Shown here: positions 9,095 to 18,232 of the stretch, in pieces
Layout: each line of letters starts with the position of its first letter
Numbering within the stretch: the first letter of the stretch is position 1
Assembly: GCF_017498505.1 (NCBI RefSeq)
Contig: NZ_CP071798.1
Coordinates: forward strand, 2,377,501 to 2,441,500
Reading direction: 5' to 3'
Length of the DNA: 64,000 nt
From: Sporosarcina sp. Te-1
GTDB lineage: Bacteria > Bacillota > Bacilli > Bacillales_A > Planococcaceae
Position numbers and translations under genes: made by a program
Notes under the pieces: model-generated
Told to the model about the DNA's origin: nothing
Seen by the model: the letters and a program-made list of their open reading frames with translations, nothing else
Database searches by the model: none

Positions 9095-10021
9095 TCACTT
9101 CAATGCTTCTGTTAATATCGGAACGATTTGTTTTTTTCTAGAAACGACGCCTTTCAATGTCGCAACATTGTTTTCCAATCCGACTTGGAAAGCAGCGCTT
9201 GCCCGTTCGGCAGCCGTCCCTAATGCCAGGACAACAGAATCATTGTTCAGGATATCAGTCACAACGAAGAAGAATAGATCCAATCCCTTCTCTTCGATAA
9301 TGCTGTTTAATAACACTTCCAGCTCTTCCTGGCGGCTTAGCACATCTGACACATCGACCGCATTCACTTGTGCGATTTCCACTTTCTTATCGCCCATCGT
9401 GAATTCCTTCGCATCCAGCGTGATAAGCTCCTCGAGCGATTTCCCGCTCAAGTCGGCGCCTGCTTTCAACATGTCAAGACCATATACCGATGCATCGACA
9501 TCGGCAATTGCAGCCAGTTCATCTGCCGCGGCGCGATCCTCCGCAGTGAAAGTAGGAGATTTAAAGAGCAACGAATCGGAGATGATTGCCGACAGCATGA
9601 GACCTGCAATATTTTTTGGAATCTCTACGCCGTGCTCTTTATACAATTTATTCAAGATTGTAGCTGTACACCCGACCGGCTCCGCACGGTAATAAAGCGG
9701 GTCGCTCGTCTGGAAGTTAGCGATCCGGTGGTGGTCGATCACTTCGATTACTTGCACTTCATCCAAATCATCGACGCTTTGTTGCTTCTCATTGTGGTCC
9801 ACAAGGATGACTTGTGATGCGTTTGGTTTCGCTTTTTCAATTAAACGGGGGGCTTCAAACCCAAATTGCGCAAGTGCAAAAGCCGTTTCTCCAGAAATGG
9901 AACCTAAACGCACTGCTTCTGCGTCCATTCCAAGTTGCTGTTTCAAATATGCATAGCTGATTGCTGCTGTAATAGAATCCGTATCAGGATTTTTATGCCC
10001 GAATACTAGTACTTTTCCCAT
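9095..10021 (-). CDS. ppaC: Manganese-dependent inorganic pyrophosphatase
   Basis: A 308-residue DHH-family (family II) pyrophosphatase that hydrolyses PPi to phosphate and drives biosynthetic reactions in the cytoplasm. Metal-ligand motifs are all present: GHKNPDTDS near residue 8, VDHNE near 75, and [10 protein letters not shown] near 98, followed by the C-terminal DHHA2 domain with the SRKKQIVP substrate-binding segment. The ATG at 10021 has an AGGAGGG site at the right distance and gives the usual [16 protein letters not shown] start; an in-frame upstream start is not needed. Confidence 0.95.
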   Translation of the reverse strand: MGKVLVFGHKNPDTDSITAAISYAYLKQQLGMDAEAVRLGSISGETAFALAQFGFEAPRLIEKAKPNASQVILVDHNEKQQSVDDLDEVQVIEVIDHHRIANFQTSDPLYYRAEPVGCTATILNKLYKEHGVEIPKNIAGLMLSAIISDSLLFKSPTFTAEDRAAADELAAIADVDASVYGLDMLKAGADLSGKSLEELITLDAKEFTMGDKKVEIAQVNAVDVSDVLSRQEELEVLLNSIIEEKGLDLFFFVVTDILNNDSVVLALGTAAERASAAFQVGLENNVATLKGVVSRKKQIVPILTEALK

Positions 10022-10061
10022 GCCTGTCCCTCCTGCAATTATCATTTCAGTTTATAGTTTA

Positions 10062-10505
10062 TCATAAAGGCCGATCGAACAAAATTGCAGCTATTTCATC
10101 CCGGTTGACGATAAAATCGGCAATCGAATAGCGGTCCAATACAGCCAAATAGGCCAGAAGCGCTTCCTGCAATACACCCTTTAAACGACAAGCTGGTGCG
10201 AGTGCACATAGATTCGCCTCCGAATTGAAGCATTCGACCAAGTAAAAATCATCCTCTGTCTTCCTGACAAGCTCACCGATATTGATATCCTTAGGATCGA
10301 CCTTCAGCCGGATTCCGCCTCCCCTGCCGCGGATGGTCTCAACCAATCCCATCTTTCCAAGTTCATGGACAACCTTCGTCAAATGGTTTTTCGATATTTG
10401 AAAGCTATCGGAAATCTCTTGGATTGTCGATAACTCAGCATCTTCTTTTGCCCCTAAAAAAATGAGAACACGCAATGAAAAATCTGTATACATCGTTAAA
10501 CGCAT
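10062..10505 (-). CDS. nsrR: Nitric-oxide-sensing Rrf2 repressor NsrR
   Basis: A 147-residue Rrf2-family regulator. The N-terminal winged helix (MRLTMYTDFSLRVLIFL) carries the DNA-binding ISKNHLTKVVHELGKMGLVE helix. Three cysteines at 92, 100 and 106 (in VECFNSEANLCALAPACR) sit at the same positions as the [4Fe-4S] ligands of B. subtilis NsrR; NO destroys the cluster and relieves repression. ATG 10505 follows GGTGAG. It is divergent from hmp, the classic NsrR target, and a matching operator lies between them. Confidence 0.93.
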   Translation of the reverse strand: MRLTMYTDFSLRVLIFLGAKEDAELSTIQEISDSFQISKNHLTKVVHELGKMGLVETIRGRGGGIRLKVDPKDINIGELVRKTEDDFYLVECFNSEANLCALAPACRLKGVLQEALLAYLAVLDRYSIADFIVNRDEIAAILFDRPL

Positions 10506-10593
10506 AATCTCACCGCACTTTCTCACACTATTATAGCGACTGTGGCATTTCCGTGAAAGAAATGTGTACAAAATCGTACAACCAAATTAAACA

Positions 10594-10608
10594 TATATTT
10601 TAAATATA
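10594..10608. promoter_or_regulatory. NsrR operator upstream of hmp
   Basis: TATATTTTAAATATA is a perfect 7-1-7 inverted repeat and matches the AT-rich NsrR site known from B. subtilis hmp. It lies 62 nt before the hmp ATG and 89 nt before nsrR, fit to control hmp and perhaps both. Confidence 0.8.
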
Positions 10609-10669
10609 GCTTTAAACCATGATCAGGTTTATAGTGAAATTATTAAAAACAAGAAAGGTAGTGCGTCAC

Positions 10670-11857
10670 ATGCTTTCTCAAAAAACCATTGATATTGTAA
10701 AATCAACTGTTCCTGTTCTTGAACAACACGGGAAAACAATTACAACTACTTTTTATAAAAATATGTTCGCTGCTCATCCAGAACTCTTAGATATTTTTAA
10801 TCATGCGAATCAATCAAAGGGACGCCAACAGACAGCACTTGCAAACACAGTCCTCGCTGCAGCAAAATATATCGACAACTTGGAAGCGATTGTGCCGGCG
10901 GTTGTCCAAATTGGACATAAACACCGGTCACTCGGCATTCAACCAGATCAGTATCCAATCGTTGGCCACCATTTACTAGGCGCCATTAAAGAAGTGCTTG
11001 GGGATGCGGCGACTCCTGAAATCCTCGAAGCCTGGGGAGAAGCCTATGGCGTTATCGCTGATGCATTTATTGGTGTTGAACAGCAAATGTATGACGCTGC
11101 AGAACAAGCCGAAGGCGGCTGGAGAACATTTAAGGAGTTCGTCATTGACGAGAAAGTGAAAGAGAGCGACGTCATCACTTCTTTCTATTTAAAACCGGCG
11201 GACGGCAAACCATTGCCTGACTATAAACCGGGCCAATATATTACGATCCGTTTCCGCATCCCTGGTGAAGAACATATTTTGAATCGCCAATACAGCTTGT
11301 CACAAGCACCCGATGGCGAACGCTTCCGTCTATCTATCAAACGGGAGGACGAAAACGCCCCTGGCGGTAAAGTTTCTGTGTATCTCCATAAAGAAATGAA
11401 CGTCGGCGATAAACTAGAAGTAAGTGCGCCTGCAGGTGACTTCCATCTTAATACGGAGAGCAGCAGCCCAGTGACATTGATCAGCGGCGGAGTCGGTCTT
11501 ACACCTATGATGGCCATGTACGATTATATTGCTAAAAATACACCTGAACGCCAAGTAGCCTTCTTGCATTCTGCACGGACTCGCAAGCATCAAGCGTTCG
11601 ATGAAGTATTACGTAAAATGAACAGCGAATTGCCGAACTCCACATATGAAGTGCTTTACTCTGAAGAAGGCGATGGATTTATTACAAAAGACTTCTTGAA
11701 AGAGCATGTGATCGACGGAAACGATGTATACGTATGCGGACCGACACCATTCATGCAAGCCGTTGTTTCTAACCTCTATGACCTCGGCATCCCGCAAGAC
11801 AAATTGCATTTCGAATTCTTTGGACCTGCTGAGCAGCTAGAGCTGGTCAAGCCATAA
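10670..11857 (+). CDS. hmp: Flavohemoglobin (nitric oxide dioxygenase)
   Basis: A 395-residue enzyme that converts NO to nitrate using O2 and NAD(P)H, protecting the cytoplasm from nitrosative stress. Residues 1-140 are the globin domain (FYKNMF with the distal Tyr; [12 protein letters not shown] with the proximal His). Then come the FAD-binding barrel (LNRQYSLS) and the NAD(P) domain ([30 protein letters not shown]). ATG 10670 gives [17 protein letters not shown], aligned with B. subtilis Hmp; the upstream in-frame ATG at 10619 would add residues foreign to the family. Controlled by the divergent NsrR. Confidence 0.95.
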   Translation: MLSQKTIDIVKSTVPVLEQHGKTITTTFYKNMFAAHPELLDIFNHANQSKGRQQTALANTVLAAAKYIDNLEAIVPAVVQIGHKHRSLGIQPDQYPIVGHHLLGAIKEVLGDAATPEILEAWGEAYGVIADAFIGVEQQMYDAAEQAEGGWRTFKEFVIDEKVKESDVITSFYLKPADGKPLPDYKPGQYITIRFRIPGEEHILNRQYSLSQAPDGERFRLSIKREDENAPGGKVSVYLHKEMNVGDKLEVSAPAGDFHLNTESSSPVTLISGGVGLTPMMAMYDYIAKNTPERQVAFLHSARTRKHQAFDEVLRKMNSELPNSTYEVLYSEEGDGFITKDFLKEHVIDGNDVYVCGPTPFMQAVVSNLYDLGIPQDKLHFEFFGPAEQLELVKP

Positions 11858-11860
11858 TGA

Positions 11861-11900
11861 AAAACCGCATCGTCCCCTATGTACAGGGCGATGCGGTTTT
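11861..11900. terminator. Bidirectional terminator between hmp and ykvI
   Basis: Arms AAAACCGCATCG (11861-11872) and CGATGCGGTTTT (11889-11900), with further pairing CCCCT/AGGG inside, between convergent genes. Confidence 0.85.
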
Positions 11901-11901
11901 A

Positions 11902-12957
11902 TTAACGTCTCACTTTTTCCGGCAAGCGGAAGGAAGCGTAAATAAGGGCAACTACGAGGAAGAGACCTACATAGCCGATAAAGTTGTAGAAATGTGCAAC
12001 CAGATTTTTGAATCCGACAAAGCTCAAGACAAATCCGATCACTAAAGTTATTAGTATAAACCATTTAAAATTTGGCGTGCCGATTTTCACAAAGCGTGCG
12101 CCAAAAGCGTAAAACATACTGACTGCTGTATTGAAGATCATGCCGTACAAAACGAACGCCATGAAAATGCCGAACGCCGGAGAGATTTCATTAATGATGA
12201 CGAGCATCGGTAAATCTGCATCTGCTACGGTTTCCACTTTTGCAAAAATGGCCAAATGGCTTAAGAGGATGAGCGCTCCGAGCCCTAAGCCCCCTACAAA
12301 ACCACCCCAAGCTGCAACCTTCTCGTCCTTCTCGGCACTCCCCATAACGATGGACATCGAGGCACCAACCGCGATATTAAAGGAGACATAATTGATTGCG
12401 GAAATGAACCAATTCGGTAATGTCGTCGGAACAGCGGTAGCGATTGGATTTAACACAGCAAAGGTCGTATCCATTGTCGCAAGTGCATAAACAGACACAA
12501 TAATGACCGCAATAATAAGAAATGGCGTTATACTTCCAATCACCGCAACCACCTTGTCCACATTCAATAAAATCGTCAGGAACACCAGCACCACCATTAA
12601 CAAACTGCCCACGTAGACCGGCAGGCCAAATTGCTGATTCAGGTTAGAACCTGCTCCTGCCAACATGACAGCCCCTACACCAAATAACGTGAAAATAATG
12701 ACGTAGTCCACAATGAGACCAATATACCTACCGCTGATTTTATAGATGACATCCTTGTATGATTCCGTCTGCATACGGCTTCCAAGCCGAGTCAACACCA
12801 TACCTAAATAAGCGAACAGAGCAGTTGATAAAATAGCAGCAACAATTCCCATAAAGCCGAAACTAGTAAAGTATTGTAGTATCTCTTGGCCAGAAGCAAA
12901 GCCTGCACCGACTATAATTCCGATGAAAGCGCTTCCCATTTTTAGAACTCTTTTCAT
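11902..12957 (-). CDS. ykvI: YkvI-family multi-spanning membrane protein
   Basis: A 351-residue polytopic membrane protein with about ten hydrophobic helices and few charges. The N-terminus FIGIIVGAGFASGQEILQYF has the broken-helix Gly-rich pattern of APC/LeuT-fold transporters, which agrees with the YkvI family (distantly like branched-chain or tyrosine permeases). Substrate unknown. GGGAGGG precedes the ATG. It stands alone, convergent with hmp; 250 nt of AT-rich DNA without a clear promoter lies upstream. Confidence 0.75.
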   Translation of the reverse strand: MKRVLKMGSAFIGIIVGAGFASGQEILQYFTSFGFMGIVAAILSTALFAYLGMVLTRLGSRMQTESYKDVIYKISGRYIGLIVDYVIIFTLFGVGAVMLAGAGSNLNQQFGLPVYVGSLLMVVLVFLTILLNVDKVVAVIGSITPFLIIAVIIVSVYALATMDTTFAVLNPIATAVPTTLPNWFISAINYVSFNIAVGASMSIVMGSAEKDEKVAAWGGFVGGLGLGALILLSHLAIFAKVETVADADLPMLVIINEISPAFGIFMAFVLYGMIFNTAVSMFYAFGARFVKIGTPNFKWFILITLVIGFVLSFVGFKNLVAHFYNFIGYVGLFLVVALIYASFRLPEKVRR

Positions 12958-13164
12958 GATGCCCTCCCCTATAGTTGCACGTTTAGATAGATTACAAGTA
13001 CGAAATAATTCGAATTTTCAACGCGCTTCTTTTTGTCCCGCTCCAATCTACCATGCATTTGATTTCATTTCAACTATCTTTTTAAAAAGTTAGTACATTT
13101 TAATTTTAAAATCCTGAAATGGTAATAAGTTCTAGTTAAAATAAATAGTTGATTCATTAAAAAA

Positions 13165-13195
13165 ATCTGAGCCCGGATTTATACCGAACTCAGAT
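13165..13195 (-). terminator. Terminator of the DJ-1/PfpI gene
   Basis: On the minus strand CTGAGTTCGG...CTCAGAT: arms ATCTGAG (13165-13171) and CTCAGAT (13189-13195) followed on the minus strand by seven T residues. Confidence 0.75.
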
Positions 13196-13207
13196 CTTCC
13201 AAAAAGA

Positions 13208-13723
13208 TTACTTTCCAAGCAGTTTTGTAGACTCACGGATAAACGCGGGAATGTCATCCGGCGTCCGGCTCGTGACGAGTTGATTCTGACAGACGACCAC
13301 TTCTTTGTCCGCATAATTAGCTCCGGCATATTCCATATCAACCCGGATGGATTTGTAGCCGGTAGCGTCCCGTCCTTCCAACGCTTTTGCCGTGATGAGC
13401 AGCTGCGGGCCGTGGCAGATGGCGAATACTGGTTTCTTTTCGTCCATGAAACGCTTCGCAAATTGAACGAAGCGGTCATCGGCACGGAGCTGATCCGGTG
13501 AAAAGCCGCCCGGGATAAATAGTGCATCGAAATCATCCGGATTGACATCATCAATCCCTTTATCGATCGTCACGGTCGATTGGCCCTGTTTGCCCTTCAC
13601 TTCCTTGCCTGCTTCCTTCTCAATTGTCACAACGTCGTGCCCCGCCTCATTGTAAGCCGATGCCGGTTCCGTATATTCCGAGTCCTCGAATAGATTCGTC
13701 AGTACTGTAGCAATCTTTGCCAT
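13208..13723 (-). CDS. DJ-1/PfpI-family stress protein (YfkM/GSP18-like)
   Basis: A 171-residue class I glutamine amidotransferase-fold protein. The nucleophile elbow is FAICHGPQLL (Cys followed by His), with the upstream acidic residue in FIPGGFSPDQLR. Members act as proteases, deglycases or chaperones; which one applies here cannot be told. ATG 13723 follows AAGGAG; the GTG four codons upstream overlaps that site. A sigma-B-like promoter lies directly upstream, in line with the B. subtilis homologue being a general stress protein. Confidence 0.88.
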   Translation of the reverse strand: MAKIATVLTNLFEDSEYTEPASAYNEAGHDVVTIEKEAGKEVKGKQGQSTVTIDKGIDDVNPDDFDALFIPGGFSPDQLRADDRFVQFAKRFMDEKKPVFAICHGPQLLITAKALEGRDATGYKSIRVDMEYAGANYADKEVVVCQNQLVTSRTPDDIPAFIRESTKLLGK

Positions 13724-13769
13724 TGGATTCCACACTCCTTCTGAATATGCTATTGCCTCACTGTCGTCT

Positions 13770-13795
13770 ATTCCCTTCCGGTTAAGGGAATAAAC
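13770..13795 (-). promoter_or_regulatory. Sigma-B-like promoter of the DJ-1/PfpI gene
   Basis: Read on the minus strand: GTTTAT (13790-13795), 14 nt, GGGAAT (13770-13775), close to the sigma-B consensus GTTTAA-N12/14-GGGTAT. It also forms part of an inverted repeat TATTCCCTT/AAGGGAATA, so a hairpin role is an alternative. The same hexamers and spacer recur before ydaT at 41271. Confidence 0.65.
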
Positions 13796-14407
13796 TCAAG
13801 GGCGGTACTTCGACACATAGGGATTGTCTTTTTCATAGAAACGCCATGGGTAATGGACCGCTTCTCCCGAGTTTCCGATACCGACACGAGGCCCGCTTTC
13901 GACTTGTTCCGCTCCCGGTCCTTCGGAAATGAAAAGCGGTTCATCCCCCCAGTGATGGCCGTAATACTTCATCGTCACACCGAGCGCCTTCGACAGCTTC
14001 CCGGGTCCATTTGTCCAGTCGATCATTCGCAAGTGCTCGCCCCGGTTCTCCTTCATCCACTCTAGACCCTCGACCGGCTCTCCTGCCCGGATTAATACAG
14101 CGTGCGGCGTTCCAATCGGTCCGCTGACAACGTTCATCAGCGTATGTGTGTGCATTTGGTATGTATACACCATTCCAGGCGCACCAAACATGACTTCTGT
14201 TCGTTTCGTCCGACGGTTGCCATAGCTATGCGCAGCTCGGTCCTCAGGGCCATGGTACGCTTCGGTTTCCACGATACGCGCAACAAGCAAGCCCTCTGGA
14301 CATTCGTGAACGATGTACTGTCCGACCAGTTCACGCGCAAGCTGTAAAACAGGCAGTTCAAAAAGATCTTTATCAATTGGCTTGTACAACTTCTCCACTC
14401 CAATCAT
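13796..14407 (-). CDS. DNA-3-methyladenine (alkyladenine) glycosylase
   Basis: A 203-residue AAG/MPG-family glycosylase that removes alkylated purines in base-excision repair. The catalytic region VARIVETEAYHGPEDRAAHS holds the conserved ETEAY glutamate and the HSYGNRRTKRTEVMF segment; YTYQMHTHTLMNVV and the DWTNGPGKLSKALGV motif follow, all standard for the family. Length is normal for the bacterial enzyme. Single gene; its 3' end abuts the sigma-B-like promoter of the next gene. Confidence 0.93.
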   Translation of the reverse strand: MIGVEKLYKPIDKDLFELPVLQLARELVGQYIVHECPEGLLVARIVETEAYHGPEDRAAHSYGNRRTKRTEVMFGAPGMVYTYQMHTHTLMNVVSGPIGTPHAVLIRAGEPVEGLEWMKENRGEHLRMIDWTNGPGKLSKALGVTMKYYGHHWGDEPLFISEGPGAEQVESGPRVGIGNSGEAVHYPWRFYEKDNPYVSKYRP

Positions 14408-14495
14408 CCAGTGTCATGATCGCGACGAAAATATTCAACTTCATTATGGGAAATATTTCACGTATACTCAAAGAAAACGCATAGGGGTGTTGAGT

Positions 14496-14795
14496 GTGAA
14501 ACAACTACAAAAAGAAATCCGTCAATTCACAGAAGAACGGGGCTGGACAGGCAATCACGATGCGCGAAATTTGGCCATTTCAATATCGCTTGAAGCGAGT
14601 GAACTGCTGGAACATTTTCAATGGGATGCCCCAGAAGAAGCGGTCGCATTGCGAAAGAATGAAATTGCCGAAGAAGCGGCCGATGTTTTCATTTACCTTC
14701 TGCAATTCGCCGAGGCCATTGGAATTGATTTGGAGGAAGCGGCCCGGTCCAAAATGAAAAAGAACGCGGCTCGTTTTCCTGTCAATTCAAACTGA
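14496..14795 (+). CDS. MazG-like nucleotide pyrophosphohydrolase
   Basis: A 99-residue all-alpha NTP pyrophosphatase of the MazG/RS21-C6 type, which hydrolyses (often non-canonical or pyrimidine) nucleoside triphosphates to monophosphates. The Mg-binding acidic pattern is present: ISLEASELLEHFQW and then KNEIAEEAADVFIYLLQFAE. The start is GTG 14496 with AGGGG at 14484-14487; the open frame continues upstream but overlaps the divergent glycosylase. Single gene. Confidence 0.85.
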   Translation: MKQLQKEIRQFTEERGWTGNHDARNLAISISLEASELLEHFQWDAPEEAVALRKNEIAEEAADVFIYLLQFAEAIGIDLEEAARSKMKKNAARFPVNSN

Positions 14796-14952
14796 ACAGC
14801 GCTTATCTCACGATACCCTAAATGGAAAAGGACGAACCTGAAGACATTTTTATTACTAGTCAAGAGTCGATAAAATTCATTTGGACAATGTTCAATTTTG
14901 AACAGGGAAAGGGAGAATAGTTAGTAGTGTTTTACAAGGGGGAAAAGATAAG

Positions 14953-15864
14953 ATGGAAAAATCTTTTATGGAGTTAGAAAAGAAACTTAAAAGCATTAAA
15001 ATTGAAGCTTTTGTCATTCATAAAGGTGATACACGGATCTTCGAATACTTGAAGAATAAAAAAGTTGCAGAAAAGCCGGCTAAAGTATATTCCATAACAA
15101 AGAGCATAGTTTCACTATTAATCGGAATCATGGTAGACAAAGGCATGATTAAGAATATTCACGAACCGATTCAAAACTATTTTCCAGAACTAGATGCGCT
15201 TCATGATCCACAAAAGAGAGAAATTACAATCTACCATTTGCTGACCATGACTTCGGGTTTACAAGCCGGACAGTTCCAAGGATCAAAAAATTGGATCAAA
15301 TTTATAGTAGAACAACCCATTATGCATAAACCAGGTTCCACCTTTCAGTATAATTCAGGAGACTCTCATTTGCTAAGCGCGATCATACAGAAGATTTCTG
15401 GACTTACGACCGCTGCATTTGCTGAAAAACACTTATTGCATCCATTAGGAATACATAAATATATTTGGGTTAAAGACCCGCAAGGAATTAATGGTGGTGG
15501 TTTTAGTCTTTCTTTAAATGTGGAGGATATGGTGAAGATTGGTTCATTATTTTTAAACGAAGGACGAGTTAACTCAAAACAGATCATTTCTTCCAACTGG
15601 CTCAAACAGGCGAAAACTCCATATCAACATTTTGAAACCGAAAGAGAAGGAAAAGCTGGATATGGATATCAGTTATGGACTTATGAAAGCACTCTCCACC
15701 CAATTGACTACTACTATGCTAATGGTCTTTATGGGCAATACATATTTATAGTGCCGAAGTTAAATATTATGGCCGTAGCAAAAAGCTACCTTCAAGATGA
15801 TCAGCAATCCGCACCGAGACTCTTTTTCGATGAGCTATTAGACAGCTGGCTGAATAACGACTAG
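14953..15864 (+). CDS. Serine hydrolase of the beta-lactamase / penicillin-binding fold
   Basis: A 303-residue protein of the class C beta-lactamase-related family. The SxxK nucleophile motif is SITK at residues 47-50, the second motif YNSGD is at 133-137, and the stretch ITIYHLLTMTSGLQAG is the typical pre-motif helix. No signal peptide is seen, so it is likely cytoplasmic; the family includes esterases and peptidases, and antibiotic hydrolysis cannot be assumed. The gene is visibly richer in A and T than its neighbours, which suggests it may have been acquired. GGGGGAAAAGATAAG precedes the ATG. Confidence 0.82.
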   Translation: MEKSFMELEKKLKSIKIEAFVIHKGDTRIFEYLKNKKVAEKPAKVYSITKSIVSLLIGIMVDKGMIKNIHEPIQNYFPELDALHDPQKREITIYHLLTMTSGLQAGQFQGSKNWIKFIVEQPIMHKPGSTFQYNSGDSHLLSAIIQKISGLTTAAFAEKHLLHPLGIHKYIWVKDPQGINGGGFSLSLNVEDMVKIGSLFLNEGRVNSKQIISSNWLKQAKTPYQHFETEREGKAGYGYQLWTYESTLHPIDYYYANGLYGQYIFIVPKLNIMAVAKSYLQDDQQSAPRLFFDELLDSWLNND

Positions 15865-15882
15865 AAGCGGAGCGAATTAATA

Positions 15883-15920
15883 AAAAATGTACACGCCCAA
15901 ATTTAGGGGTGTACATTTTT
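15883..15920. terminator. Bidirectional terminator
   Basis: Perfect 12-bp arms AAAAATGTACAC (15883-15894) and GTGTACATTTTT (15909-15920) between the hydrolase and the convergent ABC exporter operon. Confidence 0.85.
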
Positions 15921-15968
15921 ACTTTACATCGACTTTTTTCAGATTACTGAGTAACGAGTTTCTCCTCT

Positions 15969-17714
15969 TTACGCAAACAACCCTTGCCCTTCAGCAAACT
16001 CCCGATAAAGTGTATGCTTTGCCGCCAATTCCTCGTGCGTCCCGATACCGGTGATCCGGCCTGCTTCCAGAAAAATGAGCTGATCCGCATGGATGACTGT
16101 CGCCAAACGGTGTGCGATGATCAATGTCGTCCGCCCTTCCATCAATCGCTGGAGCGCTTCCTGTACGTGCGTTTCGGAGCCGCTGTCCAAATTGGAGGTC
16201 GCTTCATCGAGAAGCAGGATCTCCGGATTATGAAGCAACGCACGCGCAATTGCAATCCGCTGGCGCTGGCCGCCCGACAGTTTCATGCCCCGCTCACCTA
16301 CAAGAGTATCGAACCCATCCGGCATTTCCTCAATGAATACAAGCGCATTTGCAGCCTCTGCCGCCTTCCGGACTTCTTCAAGAGATGGCCGCAGATCCAG
16401 TCCATAGGCGATGTTGTCAATGATTGTCCCGCTTAACAGCGGACTTTCCTGAGAGACATATCCTATTTTCTTTCGCCATTCAGAGAGCGACATCTCATGA
16501 ATCGGGTAAGCACCGAGCCGAATCTCCCCTTCCGTTGGGGAGTAGAAACGTTCAATTAACGAAAAGATTGTCGTCTTCCCGCCACCGCTCGGCCCGACAA
16601 ATGCCGTAACTGTCCCGGGTGCCGCGTTGAACGAGATCCCTTTTAGCACTTCCTTTCCAGACTCATAGGAGAAGCTGACGTCGTCAAACTGGATAGCCCC
16701 ATCCATCGCCAATTGCTCCCCGTCTGCCGGCTCGCTCTCCATCTGCAAGATTTGCTGAATCCGGTCCGTAGCGCCGACAGCTTTCTGGAAGATGGTAAAG
16801 ACTTGCGCCATCTGGGCAAATGGCATGATGATCTGGAACATGAGGAAGATGATCGCTACCAATGTTCCGGCTGATAACTCTCCCCTCGACACTTGCGCCC
16901 CGCCATAGCCAAGAATGACGACGAGAATGCCCATCATGACGAGCGTCATGACAGGCGAAATGATCGCCTGGATTTTCGCTTCTTTCAAACCGAAAGAAAA
17001 GAGCGAACGAATCGCCTTCCGTCCATTCTCCTCCTCAGCAGGTTCCGCACGATACGCCTTCACTAAACGAATTTCCCCTAGCACACGTCCCAAGTGGCCG
17101 GAAAACTTCGCCATTTCTCCTTGCGTCGCCTTCGCTATTTTATGCATAATCCGTCCTAGCGGCATAATGATTGCAAAGCTGACAGGCACGCTAATCAACA
17201 TAATGAGCGTCATTTTCCAATCAAGGAATAGCAAAATGGCGACCGCCCCGATAATCGAGATGATGCCTGTAATAAAACTGACCATATGATCAGACACAAG
17301 CGTCTTCAACATTGTGGTATCCTGTGTAATCCGGCTCATTGTTTCCCCGGTCTCGTTATCATCATAATAGGAGACTGGGAGCCTTAGAATCTTCGCCCAA
17401 AGCCTGCCCCTGAGGTCAGCGACAATGGTCTCCCCAATATAGGCAAGCAAATAGAACGAGACACCGCCGAGCACGGCCTGCAAGATGAAAACGACAAACA
17501 GGAAAGCCCCGGTCTGCCAGGTGAAGGACGCTTGTGTCAGCGAATCGACAAGGTCCCTTGTGACGAGCGGGACTGCGAGGCTCGCAATTGTTGAAAACAA
17601 TGCGAGGGTGAGTGCCAGCGCTGTTTTTCCCTTCGGCCAATCCAACTGTTTGAGCAAGCTAAAGAATTCTTTCATCGAACCTTTGGCATGTACTTCTTTT
17701 TCCAATGCATTCAC
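15969..17714 (-). CDS. ABC exporter, fused permease-ATPase (BmrA/LmrA type)
   Basis: A 581-residue half-transporter: six membrane helices in the first ~310 residues, then an ATPase domain with Walker A GPSGGGKTT, Q-loop YVSQESPLLSG, signature LSGGQRQRIAIARAL, Walker B ILLLDEATS and the H-loop IIAHRLATV. It would work as a homodimer in the cytoplasmic membrane; resemblance is to multidrug exporters of the BmrA group. GTG 17714 overlaps the stop of the upstream kinase gene by 4 nt (GTGA), so the two are translationally coupled. Last gene of the DUF6054-like/APH/UDG/FlaR/ABC operon. Confidence 0.9.
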   Translation of the reverse strand: MNALEKEVHAKGSMKEFFSLLKQLDWPKGKTALALTLALFSTIASLAVPLVTRDLVDSLTQASFTWQTGAFLFVVFILQAVLGGVSFYLLAYIGETIVADLRGRLWAKILRLPVSYYDDNETGETMSRITQDTTMLKTLVSDHMVSFITGIISIIGAVAILLFLDWKMTLIMLISVPVSFAIIMPLGRIMHKIAKATQGEMAKFSGHLGRVLGEIRLVKAYRAEPAEEENGRKAIRSLFSFGLKEAKIQAIISPVMTLVMMGILVVILGYGGAQVSRGELSAGTLVAIIFLMFQIIMPFAQMAQVFTIFQKAVGATDRIQQILQMESEPADGEQLAMDGAIQFDDVSFSYESGKEVLKGISFNAAPGTVTAFVGPSGGGKTTIFSLIERFYSPTEGEIRLGAYPIHEMSLSEWRKKIGYVSQESPLLSGTIIDNIAYGLDLRPSLEEVRKAAEAANALVFIEEMPDGFDTLVGERGMKLSGGQRQRIAIARALLHNPEILLLDEATSNLDSGSETHVQEALQRLMEGRTTLIIAHRLATVIHADQLIFLEAGRITGIGTHEELAAKHTLYREFAEGQGLFA

Positions 17715-18229
17715 CCGATCCCTTTCAGATTTTGGAGCCACTTCTTCTGCTCAGCAGGATTTTTCAAAATGAGAATATCCGCATTGCAACGACCCAGCAT
17801 CTCGAGGACGCCGGGACGTTTTTTCTTTGGATAGGTCCAGATGAACTTGATGAATTCCCAATCCACTTTTTCAGGACATCCTTCCCCCATATCAGGGCGC
17901 TTCGTTCCCCTGTACATCCAGCGCCGTTTCATCACCCGCGCAGCACAAAGCCAATTTGGAAAGTCCAGGAAAATCACCAAATCCGCATACGTTGCCCGCA
18001 TTTCGATCGTAGAATTGAAATTGCCATCGATGATCCACTCCGGTTTCTCCAGTTCCTTTTGCAAGGCTGCACGGAATTCCGCCTTAGGGGTAGGCGTCCA
18101 GCCTTCCTTCCAAAATATCGCATCCAAATGCAGGACGGGCAAACCCGTTCTTTCAGCCAGCTCCCTGGACAGCGTTGACTTCCCCGCCCCGCTACTTCCA
18201 ATAATGAGCACTCTCTTATGTCGCTTCAT
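17711..18229 (-). CDS. P-loop kinase-like protein (FlaR / adenylate-kinase-like)
   Basis: A 172-residue protein with Walker A IIGSSGAGKSTLSREL at the N-terminus, HLDAIFWKEGW after it, and a LVIFLDFP strand. This pattern belongs to the family often named DNA topology modulation protein FlaR; these are adenylate-kinase-like NTPases of unproven function. It starts 3 nt after the UDG-like stop, with GAAGGGAG upstream, and is coupled to the ABC exporter downstream. Confidence 0.8.
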   Translation of the reverse strand: MKRHKRVLIIGSSGAGKSTLSRELAERTGLPVLHLDAIFWKEGWTPTPKAEFRAALQKELEKPEWIIDGNFNSTIEMRATYADLVIFLDFPNWLCAARVMKRRWMYRGTKRPDMGEGCPEKVDWEFIKFIWTYPKKKRPGVLEMLGRCNADILILKNPAEQKKWLQNLKGIG

Positions 18230-18232
18230 GGA

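Noticed and set aside
10565..10580. TGTAC-N6-GTACA inverted repeat between nsrR and hmp
   Set aside because: It does not match an Fnr, ResD or NsrR site that I can name, and a better NsrR site lies 14 nt away. Kept only as a note.
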